Positions 24,866 to 32,923 of a stretch of DNA of 64,000 nt are shown here, one piece after another (the stretch's first letter is position 1; the number at the start of each line of letters is the position of its first letter). This DNA is from Flavobacteriaceae bacterium (GTDB lineage: Bacteria > Bacteroidota > Bacteroidia > Flavobacteriales > Flavobacteriaceae): assembly GCA_024644725.1 (NCBI GenBank), contig JAHEHE010000001.1:1-64000 (forward strand), written 5' to 3'. The notes below the pieces were generated by a model. That model searched no databases. It was not told where the DNA came from and saw nothing but the letters and a program-made list of their open reading frames with translations. The position numbers and the translations under genes were made by a program.

Positions 24866-27313
24866 TTGATCATTTTGAAAAAGAAAATCCTTCATATCCT
24901 GATCATAGGTCTCCTCTCCTTGAATCTTACAGGTCAGGAAGGCGGTTTGTACCATGCAGTCAATGGTTTGGTTCAGGACGCAGAAACCCATAGCCCACTG
25001 CAATTTGTCACGGTCAGCTTCAGAGACATAGGCACTGGGGAGCTCATCGGTGACGTTACAGACAAAACCGGTCATTTTGATTTGACGGTTCCTGAGGGGA
25101 AATACTATTGCATCGTCGAATCGCTTTCATTTCAGCCCTTTGTGATCGATGTTTTCAATATTCAGCAGGATATCGACATGGGAGTGATCGAACTGGAGCA
25201 AAACATCGAAAAACTGGAGGAGGTCGAATTGGTGGCACAGGCCAATCTCATGGACCACACTCTGACCAAAAAGGTTTACAATGCCTCCAAAGACATCGCC
25301 AACATAGGTGGAACAGCCATCACGGTCCTGGAGAATACTCCCTCAGTTCGCGTCGATGAGCAGGGAAATATTTCGATCCGGGGGAACACAGCTCTGGTTC
25401 TTGTCGATGGAAAGCCATACGGAGGGCAAAGGAGCAATGCGGATCTTTTGAGCATGATACCCTCCAACAGCATTGCCAAGGTTGAAATCATAGCACAATC
25501 TGCAAAATACGACTCAGAAGGAGGAGGCGGAATTCTGAACATCGTCCTGAAAAAAAGATCCTCGGAAGGTTACAATGGCACAATCGAGGCGCATGCAGGA
25601 AATCCTGCCAATCACGGGGTATCCACGTTTATCAACTACCGCACAGACAAGGTCAATATCTTCTCAACAGCCAGCTTCAATCATCAGGTTCCAATAAAAA
25701 AGACCGAGATAGAGCAGGTGTTTTTGGACGATGACCAGAATCCGACAGGAAACTTTGAGGAACTCAGAACCGACTACAAACAGCGCAACAGCTTTCTTTT
25801 CAACATCGGCAGTGATTTCTTTATCGATGATAAAAACACCGTGACCACCAGCATCATGTATACCACCAACAACAAAAACTATGACTCCGAGCTGGCCCTG
25901 GATGACTACCAGCCCGTAAATGAGTTGGTACGTTCCTCACTCCGGGATGTGGATGAGAATTCAGACGAGACCTTTCTCGAGGCTTTTGTGCAGTACAGCA
26001 GAAAATTCGAAAAAGAAGGGCATCAGCTTTCCGCGGACTTGAAATACGACAACAATGTAGGTGAAAACGATACCGACATACTCAATACAGAGACCTTTCC
26101 GGGCGATGGGCTCAGCGAGCAGAAATATGTCAAAGACGAGGGGGTGGACAACTTCTATGTAAAGGTCGATTACAGTCTTCCTTTGGGCGAAGCTTCAAAA
26201 TTTGAAGCCGGGCTTAAATCCAACTTTCGAATGTACAACAATGATTTCTTGTCGAGTAACTTGAATCCGAGCACACGGCGGTTCGACATCAATCCCGATT
26301 TTTCTAGTGAGATCGTCTACGACGAGAGAATAAACGCCTTTTATGTCAATTTTGCACACGAAGTCGATCAGTTCAGTTTTTCTGTCGGACTAAGGGCTGA
26401 ACTTACCCAAACCCTGATCGAGGAACAGAATGTTGAGGAGGATTTTGAAAACGACTACAACGACCTTTTCCCTTCTGCATTGGTTACCTACAATATGAAG
26501 GATCAGAACTTTTTCTCGATCGGATATGCGCGCTTCATTGACCGCCCTACAGTTTCACAGTTAAATCCCTTCAATTCATTTGCGGATGAACGATTCATCC
26601 TCCTGGGCAACCCTTTTCTGCAACCCTATTACACCAACTATTTCTACCTGGAGTATTACCATCAGTTCGAAAGACTTTCATTGAATACGGCTTTGTTCTA
26701 TTCGAATTCAACAGATCGAATCATGAATGTCCTCAGAAACACCGGCCTTCAAACTCCTGATGGATTTGATGTATATACCCGTCAACCCATCAACAACGGA
26801 ACGCTCAATTATACAGGACTCGAATTCGAGGCGACGTACAATCCCACCGGAAAGATCAGGCTCTACGGTATCATCAGCCCCTATTATGCAGATTTGTTCG
26901 ATACCCTCGACGGTGCTTACGATTTTACAAACTGGGTATTCTATGGCAATTTCAGATTCCTGTACCAGTTTACGAATACGTTTCGCTTCAACGTTGACTA
27001 CACCTATCAATCAGCCCAAAAAACGGCAATCACCGAACTCGAAGACTTTCAATATGTGAACTTGAGTTTGAGCAAAGACTTGTTTTCGGGAAGATCCACC
27101 CTGACATTTCGAGTCAACGATGTGTTTTATACCCGGGAAGCTCGTTTCAACTCTCTGGAGGCCAACACGATCACAAATCGAAATTTCATCTACGACACCC
27201 AATATCTGCTTTCCTTTTCTTACAGATTCAACAAAGCGGGACGTCGCAATGCGCACAATCGCTCGAAGGATCTGGATAAAAACGTATTTGAAATCGAAGA
27301 TCAGATAAAATAG
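24866..27313 (+). CDS. TonB-dependent receptor-like outer-membrane protein
   Basis: 815 aa from a TTG at 24866. A second in-frame TTG at 24875 gives the signal-like LKKKILHILIIGLLSLNLTGQ. There is no ATG at the proper place, so a non-ATG start is needed. After the signal come a carboxypeptidase-regulatory-like domain (VNGLVQDAETHSPLQFVTVSF, residues about 32-110), then a plug-like region (VYNASKDIANIGGTAITVLENTPSV, LVDGKPYGG), and a barrel of the OMP_b-brl_3 type. It ends with FRVNDVFYTREARF, YLLSFSYRFN and a short charged tail. Substrate unknown: no SusD partner or transport genes are adjacent. Confidence 0.88.
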   Translation: MIILKKKILHILIIGLLSLNLTGQEGGLYHAVNGLVQDAETHSPLQFVTVSFRDIGTGELIGDVTDKTGHFDLTVPEGKYYCIVESLSFQPFVIDVFNIQQDIDMGVIELEQNIEKLEEVELVAQANLMDHTLTKKVYNASKDIANIGGTAITVLENTPSVRVDEQGNISIRGNTALVLVDGKPYGGQRSNADLLSMIPSNSIAKVEIIAQSAKYDSEGGGGILNIVLKKRSSEGYNGTIEAHAGNPANHGVSTFINYRTDKVNIFSTASFNHQVPIKKTEIEQVFLDDDQNPTGNFEELRTDYKQRNSFLFNIGSDFFIDDKNTVTTSIMYTTNNKNYDSELALDDYQPVNELVRSSLRDVDENSDETFLEAFVQYSRKFEKEGHQLSADLKYDNNVGENDTDILNTETFPGDGLSEQKYVKDEGVDNFYVKVDYSLPLGEASKFEAGLKSNFRMYNNDFLSSNLNPSTRRFDINPDFSSEIVYDERINAFYVNFAHEVDQFSFSVGLRAELTQTLIEEQNVEEDFENDYNDLFPSALVTYNMKDQNFFSIGYARFIDRPTVSQLNPFNSFADERFILLGNPFLQPYYTNYFYLEYYHQFERLSLNTALFYSNSTDRIMNVLRNTGLQTPDGFDVYTRQPINNGTLNYTGLEFEATYNPTGKIRLYGIISPYYADLFDTLDGAYDFTNWVFYGNFRFLYQFTNTFRFNVDYTYQSAQKTAITELEDFQYVNLSLSKDLFSGRSTLTFRVNDVFYTREARFNSLEANTITNRNFIYDTQYLLSFSYRFNKAGRRNAHNRSKDLDKNVFEIEDQIK

Positions 27314-27337
27314 GTCCGATCAGGTAAAATAGGGCAT

Positions 27338-27364
27338 AAAAAAAAGCTTGTCACAACAAGCTTT
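27338..27364. terminator. Bidirectional intrinsic terminator between TonB receptor and small membrane protein genes
   Basis: A 9-bp stem (AAAGCTTGT at 27343-27351 with ACAAGCTTT at 27356-27364, 4-nt loop). The A-run on its left gives eight U residues when read on the minus strand, so it serves the minus-strand small gene best. In the plus direction the U-run is shorter (TTTCCTTTC). Confidence 0.8.
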
Positions 27365-27385
27365 CCTTTCTAATCCGTCAAGGAT

Positions 27386-27553
27386 TTATTTTGATTTGGC
27401 TTTCTTTTCAGCCCTTTTCAGTTTCCAATTCTCCATCAAATTTCCAAACAGCCAGTAAGGAACCACGAAGGTCAACAAGAAGATCAACATCCAGAATCCC
27501 ATGGTAAAAACCGTGAGAAATACCAAAAATCCTAAAAAAACATCAATTTCCAT
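27386..27553 (-). CDS. Small membrane protein, 55 aa
   Basis: A 55-residue frame with a clear membrane-protein layout. MEIDVFLGFLVFLTVFTMG and WMLIFLLTFVVPYWLFGN form two hydrophobic segments (or one long hairpin, residues 5-38), followed by a strongly basic tail NWKLKRAEKKAKSK. The composition (hydrophobic core, positive-inside tail) and a terminator 22 nt after the stop argue that it is real. Homologues would be among the short uncharacterised membrane proteins of Flavobacteriia. Function unknown. It is divergent from fumC. Confidence 0.7.
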   Translation of the reverse strand: MEIDVFLGFLVFLTVFTMGFWMLIFLLTFVVPYWLFGNLMENWKLKRAEKKAKSK

Positions 27554-27753
27554 CCTTCGTGCTGTTTAAAATTCGCCTCAAAAATAAGACATATTTTGAG
27601 ATTATCAACCATTTGAAGAAGATTTTATGATCTTGATTTATAGAATGAAAATAGCTGTTTCGGGATTCATGCAACGGTTACAATGATGTCAAATTCGGCT
27701 CTTAAAATAGACCAATTAACAGTGAAATTCAGACATTTTTTGAGGGGTTTTCG

Positions 27754-27761
27754 TATCTTTG
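27754..27761 (+). promoter_or_regulatory. -7 promoter box (TATCTTTG) for fumC
   Basis: Exact TAnnTTTG, 30 nt before the fumC ATG at 27792. It is also the reason to reject the longer frame starting at 27759, which would begin inside the box. Confidence 0.6.
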
Positions 27762-27791
27762 TTTAATACGTTTACCACTAAATTTTATCAC

Positions 27792-29192
27792 ATGAAATAC
27801 AGAATTGAGCACGATACCATAGGAGAGGTTAAAGTGCCTGTGGACAAGTATTGGGGAGCCCAAACCGAACGATCTAGAAACAATTTCAAAATAGGTCCTG
27901 AGGCTTCGATGCCCAGAGAGATCATAGAGGGTTTTGCCTATTTGAAAAAAGCGGCTGCATATGCCAATCATGACCTGGGCGTGCTCAGTCTGGAAAAAAG
28001 AGATGCAATCGGAGAGGTATGTGACGAGATTCTTCGCGGAGAGCTCTATGATCAGTTTCCTTTGGTGATTTGGCAAACCGGCTCCGGAACCCAGAGCAAT
28101 ATGAACTGTAATGAGGTGATCGCCAACAAGGCTCATTTGAACAGTGGCGGAAGCCTGGAAGGCCAGGATCGATTCATTCATCCCAATGATGACGTGAACA
28201 AGTCTCAGTCTTCAAACGACACATTCCCGACCGGAATGCACATTGCGGCATACAAAAAGATCGTCGAAGTCACCCTGCCGGGCGTACAAAAGCTACGTGA
28301 CACTTTGGAGGCCAAGTCGAAAGCCTTCACAGATGTTGTGAAAATCGGGCGAACCCACCTGATGGATGCCACCCCTCTTACCCTGGGGCAGGAATTTTCA
28401 GGTTATGTCTCGCAACTGGATCACGGAATGAAGGCACTCACCAATACCCTGGATCACCTGTCTGAACTTGCCCTGGGAGGCACCGCAGTGGGTACCGGAA
28501 TCAATACCCCGGAAGGCTATGACACCCTGGTTGCGCAGTACATTGCGGATTTCACCGGTCTACCATTTGTTACTGCAAAAAACAAATTTGAGGCCCTTGC
28601 GGCTCACGATGCCATCGTGGAGACCCACGGTGCGCTCAAACAGCTGGCGGTTTCTCTGATGAAAATTGCGAATGACATTCGTCTTCTGGCTTCCGGACCT
28701 AGAAGTGGTATCGGAGAGATCATTATCCCGGCAAACGAACCGGGCTCATCGATTATGCCGGGTAAGGTCAACCCGACCCAGGCGGAAGCAATGACCATGG
28801 TTTGCGCCCAGGTAATAGGAAATGACGTTGCCGTCACCGTTGGTGGACTCAACGGGCACTATGAGTTGAATGTATTCAAGCCGGTGATGGCTTCCAATAC
28901 GCTTCAAAGCGCACAACTACTGGGTGATGCATGCGTATCATTCAATGACAATTGTGCGATCGGAATCGAACCCAACCTGGACAGAATCAAGTATCTGGTG
29001 GACAATTCCCTTATGCTCGTAACGGCTCTCAATACCAAGATCGGTTATGAGAATGCGGCTAAAATAGCCAAGACTGCGCACAAGAATGGAACAACCTTGA
29101 AGGAAGAGGCCGTCAACCTGGGATTGCTCACGGCTGAGGAATTCGACGAATGGGTAAAACCGGAAGACATGGTTGGAAGCTTAAAAGTCTGA
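27792..29192 (+). CDS. fumC: Fumarate hydratase class II
   Basis: Iron-independent fumarase of the TCA cycle, 466 aa. The ATG at 27792 gives [16 protein letters not shown], the normal family start. Motifs include [27 protein letters not shown], the TH pair in [18 protein letters not shown], and the superfamily signature [15 protein letters not shown] near residue 317. The full C-terminal domain ([17 protein letters not shown]) is present. It is followed 1 nt later by the guanine deaminase gene, so the two are co-transcribed. Confidence 0.97.
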   Translation: MKYRIEHDTIGEVKVPVDKYWGAQTERSRNNFKIGPEASMPREIIEGFAYLKKAAAYANHDLGVLSLEKRDAIGEVCDEILRGELYDQFPLVIWQTGSGTQSNMNCNEVIANKAHLNSGGSLEGQDRFIHPNDDVNKSQSSNDTFPTGMHIAAYKKIVEVTLPGVQKLRDTLEAKSKAFTDVVKIGRTHLMDATPLTLGQEFSGYVSQLDHGMKALTNTLDHLSELALGGTAVGTGINTPEGYDTLVAQYIADFTGLPFVTAKNKFEALAAHDAIVETHGALKQLAVSLMKIANDIRLLASGPRSGIGEIIIPANEPGSSIMPGKVNPTQAEAMTMVCAQVIGNDVAVTVGGLNGHYELNVFKPVMASNTLQSAQLLGDACVSFNDNCAIGIEPNLDRIKYLVDNSLMLVTALNTKIGYENAAKIAKTAHKNGTTLKEEAVNLGLLTAEEFDEWVKPEDMVGSLKV

Positions 29193-29193
29193 C

Positions 29194-29739
29194 ATGTGCA
29201 ACAGCTTCAATAAAAAGTTCCTCGACGAGGCTGCAAAGCACTGGAGCGGTTCTGAAGATCAGAGTGATGGACGCGCGAATGGTTTCATGAAAGAAGCAAT
29301 CCAACTCGCCCTGAGAGGTCTGGACAACAATGACGGTGGCCCTTTCGGATGCGTAATCGTCAAAGATGGCAAGATCATAGGGAGAGGCAACAACCGGGTC
29401 ACCTCGGAGCACGATCCAACGGCGCATGCTGAGATTCTGGCCATACGTGAAGCCTGTGCTCATCTGGGCAGTCATCAACTCGAAGGATGCGTCATTTATA
29501 CGAGTTGCGAGCCCTGCCCCATGTGTCTTGGAGCCATATACTGGGCCAGGCCCGATCAGGTTTTCTATGCAGGAACCCGGGAGGACGCAGCCAAAAGTGG
29601 TTTCGACGATGCGTTCATTTACGAGCAGATCGGGCTCCCTCCCGAGGGAAGGAGCATTGAATTCCTGCAGATGGACAGAAAGGAGGCACAATTGGCCTTC
29701 AAACGTTGGGATGAAAAAGAAGACAAAACAGAATATTAA
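29194..29739 (+). CDS. guaD: Guanine deaminase (cytidine deaminase-like fold)
   Basis: 181-aa zinc deaminase. Catalytic H78-A-E80 is in DPTAHAEILAIREAC, and the zinc cysteines are C108 and C111 in SCEPCPMCLGAIYWARP. The C-terminal half (GFDDAFIYEQI, then the final EDKTEY) matches the small Bacillus-type guanine deaminase closely, which converts guanine to xanthine. Residues 1-30 form an extra N-terminal segment relative to that enzyme, so a start at an internal Met near residue 32 cannot be excluded; the ATG 1 nt after fumC is preferred. Confidence 0.88.
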   Translation: MCNSFNKKFLDEAAKHWSGSEDQSDGRANGFMKEAIQLALRGLDNNDGGPFGCVIVKDGKIIGRGNNRVTSEHDPTAHAEILAIREACAHLGSHQLEGCVIYTSCEPCPMCLGAIYWARPDQVFYAGTREDAAKSGFDDAFIYEQIGLPPEGRSIEFLQMDRKEAQLAFKRWDEKEDKTEY

Positions 29740-29753
29740 TTAAATTCTTGATT

Positions 29754-30164
29754 ATGAAAAATGTAGGTGTTTGGATAGACCAGAAAGAAGCAAATATCAT
29801 TACCCTGGTGAATGAGGAGGCAATCAAGACCAAGACCATTTATTCGGATGTGGAGACACGTGTTCGCATTGAAGGTGAAAAGAAGCAGTTTGGAAGATTC
29901 GGCGATCAGTATCTCGTGGATGAGAAAGGAAAGAAAAATCGTGTTGAGGAATACACGACACGGTATCTCAACAGGGTGATCAATGAACTCAAAAGTGCCG
30001 ACCAGATCATGTTATTCGGACCGGCCCAGACGAAAAAAAGATTGGAAAAAATGATGTTTGAGGATCAAAACCTGGTTCAGAAACTTAAGGAAACCAAGGT
30101 CTCGGACAACATGACCGACAATCAGAAGATTGCCTACGTAAAGAGTTATTTCAAAGAGAATTGA
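29754..30164 (+). CDS. eRF1/host-attachment-like small protein
   Basis: 136 aa from the ATG at 29754 (a TTG 6 nt upstream is in frame). It opens MKNVGVWIDQKEANIITL and has the segment ELKSADQIMLFGPAQTKKRLEKMM. This resembles the C-terminal domain of bacterial/archaeal relatives of eukaryotic release factor 1 and Pelota (baeRF/'host attachment' families), where IxGPxxxKxxL is typical. No GGQ motif or N-terminal domain is present, so it is a single-domain form. A role in ribosome rescue or stress is possible by family only. It follows guaD by 14 nt. Confidence 0.6.
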   Translation: MKNVGVWIDQKEANIITLVNEEAIKTKTIYSDVETRVRIEGEKKQFGRFGDQYLVDEKGKKNRVEEYTTRYLNRVINELKSADQIMLFGPAQTKKRLEKMMFEDQNLVQKLKETKVSDNMTDNQKIAYVKSYFKEN

Positions 30165-30320
30165 TCAGACGCGACCCCGACTCATATTGCGGATACGATT
30201 GTAATACTCCTCGTATTCCCGCTCAGCTTTTTTGTGTTCCTTCGTCTCGAAGAGAGCCTTTCCTACCTTGCCTGCCTTCTTAAGGGATTCCGGAACAGAC
30301 TTTTCTTTATCAACGCTCAT
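30165..30320 (-). CDS. Small charged protein, 51 aa
   Basis: A 51-residue frame rich in Lys, Glu and Arg: MSVDKEKSVPESLKKAGKVG, then KALFETKEHKKAEREYEEYY, and a basic end NRIRNMSRGRV. It is predicted to be helical, with no membrane segment. Its stop codon directly abuts that of the eRF1-like gene on the other strand (TGA|TCA). The composition and fit to the available space suggest a real gene. Function unknown; it may bind nucleic acid or the ribosome given the basic tail. Confidence 0.55.
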   Translation of the reverse strand: MSVDKEKSVPESLKKAGKVGKALFETKEHKKAEREYEEYYNRIRNMSRGRV

Positions 30321-30392
30321 TTTTTAGCAATTTCCTATATAAACGCAAGAAACTGCTCCTTTATTATACTGGTTTATTTTACTGAACCTTAA

Positions 30393-32276
30393 TTAGTTCC
30401 AATTTGAATGATGAGATTCCCCTTCGGGATCATCCGTTCTCTGATAGGTATGGGCCCCGAAGAAGTCGCGCTGGGCCTGGATCAGATTTGCAGGTAAATT
30501 TCTAGTCGTTGAATCGATCCAAAACTGGTAAGCGCTCGAAAAACAGGGTAAACTTACACGCCTGTTTAAACCCTCTCGCAGTAGCTCGACAACCGAAACT
30601 TCCCCTTTTGCCAATGCTTCTCGTATAGTTTGGATCATAAAGAGATCGTCATTTTTCGCAAAGTACGCCTTCAGTTCATTCATGAGCTCGGATTTGATGA
30701 TGCATCCATTGGACCATATCCTTGCTATCGATTGAAAATCCAGATCCCAATTAAACTCAGAGGAGGCCTGTGCCATCAGTTGAAAACCTTGTTGGTGATT
30801 CACAAGGCGTGCAAATTCATAGGCGTTTTTCAGAATCTCCACGTCAAGAGTGGCCCTTTTCACTTCCGTCTCGGAAAGCGTCGAGGCCAGATACTCCCTT
30901 CTCTCCTTAAAAGAAGAAATATACCGTGCAAAGACCGCCTCGGTCATCATCCCATTGGGCACGCCAAGATCGAGAGCCACCTTGCTCGACCAGGAGCCCG
31001 TGCCCTTGTTGCCCGCACGGTCAAGAACCCGATCCAACAAGTAGTGATCTCCTTCTTTCTTTTTTAAAATCTTCACAGTAATGCCCAGCAGATAGCTCGA
31101 CAGGCCGCCTTCGTTCCAGGCTTCAAAAATCCGTGCGATCTCCTCGTTGCTCTTTTCTAGTCGCAGCAGGGCATACAATTCGGCCAAAAGCTGCATTTCC
31201 ACATATTCAATGCCATTGTGCACCATTTTTATGAAGTGTCCTGAACCATCCGGACCTACATACGAGCAGCACGAATTCCCGGAAGCATCCCGGGCCGCTA
31301 TCGCCTCAAGGACAGGCGCTACCTTCATATAGTCTTCCTTGTTGCCGCCAGGCATGATGGACGGTCCCTTTCTGGCTCCTTCTTCTCCCCCGGAAACCCC
31401 GGCACCAATAAAACCAATACCATGGGCTCCAACATATTCAGATCTTCTCTGTGTATCAATAAAGTGCGAGTTCCCCCCGTCAATAATCACATCCCCTTCC
31501 GAAAGCAGAGGCAGCAATTGCTCCATCACGATGTCAACAACCTTACCGGCTTTGATCATGAGCAAAATTTGCCTGGGCCGGGCAATGGATTCCACGAAAT
31601 CACTGAGATCCGTAAAACCGTGAAGATTGGAATACCTAACATTTTCACGAAGAAAGTCGCTTACAACTTCTTTTTCCTCTCTCTCTGCCCTGTTAAAGAC
31701 CGATAGCTCGTAACCCTTATCGGCAATGTTGAGACTCAAGCTGGCACCCATGACGCCCAGCCCGTAAACTCCAAAAACACTCTTATTATCCATTTTGATT
31801 CTTGAGATGATTTGTTCGGTTATTTGTTTTGGGGACTTTTCGATATCGATCACCAGGCCATAAGCGGGCTCCTCCAGGTCATCAAACTGGGACCTGAGCA
31901 ATCTCGAACCCATGTAGTGCCCTGATCTTTCATTCAGACGGTTTTCGATCAATTCATAACTGCCCTTGAGAAATATCCAATGTGGATTTCTGACCCGGGA
32001 CGACAGCTTTTGCCTGTACTTCTCCTTCAAAGCCGAGCAAGCAAGAACGGCTCCACCCGCTTTTTGCCATTTCGCCAAGCTGAGAGACAGGACCTCCAAC
32101 CAACCCTTGCGATCATTGTCGTCCAGAGCTATTCCCCGGGACATCTTTTCTACGTTCTCCGTGGGGTGAAAATCATCGGCGTCATAAAAAGCAATCCCCA
32201 GGTGATCAGCGAGCTGTTTTCCAATGGTCGATTTTCCGCATCCACTCACGCCAAAAACCACGAAAATATCATTCAT
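30393..32276 (-). CDS. Gluconokinase/6-phosphogluconate dehydrogenase fusion
   Basis: 627-aa two-domain enzyme. Residues 1-161 are a GntK-type gluconokinase (P-loop GVSGCGKST at 9-17, YDADDFHPTENVEKMSRGIAL, then VLACSALKEKYRQKL). Residues 162-627 are a complete decarboxylating 6-phosphogluconate dehydrogenase (GLGVMG nucleotide motif, DGGNSHFIDTQRR, GVSGGEEGARKGPSIMPGG, HFIKMVHNGIEY, C-terminal GAHTYQRTD). One protein would thus phosphorylate gluconate and oxidise the product to ribulose 5-phosphate. The Gnd part begins at Met162 without a linker, so an internal start is possible. It follows the gluconate-dehydrogenase-like pair at 32297-34650. Confidence 0.93.
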   Translation of the reverse strand: MNDIFVVFGVSGCGKSTIGKQLADHLGIAFYDADDFHPTENVEKMSRGIALDDNDRKGWLEVLSLSLAKWQKAGGAVLACSALKEKYRQKLSSRVRNPHWIFLKGSYELIENRLNERSGHYMGSRLLRSQFDDLEEPAYGLVIDIEKSPKQITEQIISRIKMDNKSVFGVYGLGVMGASLSLNIADKGYELSVFNRAEREEKEVVSDFLRENVRYSNLHGFTDLSDFVESIARPRQILLMIKAGKVVDIVMEQLLPLLSEGDVIIDGGNSHFIDTQRRSEYVGAHGIGFIGAGVSGGEEGARKGPSIMPGGNKEDYMKVAPVLEAIAARDASGNSCCSYVGPDGSGHFIKMVHNGIEYVEMQLLAELYALLRLEKSNEEIARIFEAWNEGGLSSYLLGITVKILKKKEGDHYLLDRVLDRAGNKGTGSWSSKVALDLGVPNGMMTEAVFARYISSFKERREYLASTLSETEVKRATLDVEILKNAYEFARLVNHQQGFQLMAQASSEFNWDLDFQSIARIWSNGCIIKSELMNELKAYFAKNDDLFMIQTIREALAKGEVSVVELLREGLNRRVSLPCFSSAYQFWIDSTTRNLPANLIQAQRDFFGAHTYQRTDDPEGESHHSNWN

Positions 32277-32296
32277 ATTCGAGACTTGTTATCATG

Positions 32297-32923
32297 TCAG
32301 CCGATCGTCCAGGCGTTGCCCACGTCACTCAACGGAATACAAGGTTTATAGCCTCCTGGTATCGGATCGAAAACCAGAAAGTCCTTTCCAATTCTTTCGG
32401 ATGTAAAATATCCCAGTAGTGCAAATTCCCGCACCGTGAACAAAAATTTGTAGAGTGCAAAACTGTCTTTTTCTTCGTCTGTGATCTCTTCGGCTCCTTT
32501 TTGCTGTTTGTGCAGAATGGCCTTCTTTTCTGCTTCCGGAAGATCGAAATAGGTTTTAAAGACATCCAAAACCTCCTGTCGGGTCGCACCGTTTGCTTCT
32601 CCTCCGGCATGGCTCGCAACACCTTCGGCGAAAAATGCCCCGCCACGCAAGACCCACTCCTGATCCTTCTTTACGAGGATGTCGGCACACATTTTGTCTA
32701 CAAACTGGGGCAGGTTCAGCTCCACTCCGCCTGGAAGGTCTGAGCTGGGTAAAATAATGTCGACAAGATGGTTAACCATCGGCTTGAGTTCGTCACTTAG
32801 AAAATCAGCTGTCCAGGACGGCTCCGGTTTTGAACAGGACTCAAGAATTCCAAGGACTGCAGGTGCACTCACCACATATCCGATTCCAAGCGACAAGTTT
32901 TTTATGGCTTCTCTCCTCTTCAT
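32297..32923 (-). CDS. Gluconate 2-dehydrogenase subunit 3-like protein with Tat-type signal
   Basis: 208 aa from the ATG at 32923. The start overlaps the stop of the GMC gene by 4 nt (ATGA), which decides against the longer frame. The N-terminus MKRREAIKNLSLGIGYVVSA has a twin-arginine motif and ends near ILESC, so it may be a Tat-exported lipoprotein. The body (LKPMVNHLVDIILPSSDLPG and VDKMCADILV) matches the gluconate 2-dehydrogenase gamma/subunit 3 family, the small partner that escorts GMC-type dehydrogenases. It probably forms a complex with the protein of the preceding gene. Confidence 0.88.
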   Translation of the reverse strand: MKRREAIKNLSLGIGYVVSAPAVLGILESCSKPEPSWTADFLSDELKPMVNHLVDIILPSSDLPGGVELNLPQFVDKMCADILVKKDQEWVLRGGAFFAEGVASHAGGEANGATRQEVLDVFKTYFDLPEAEKKAILHKQQKGAEEITDEEKDSFALYKFLFTVREFALLGYFTSERIGKDFLVFDPIPGGYKPCIPLSDVGNAWTIG

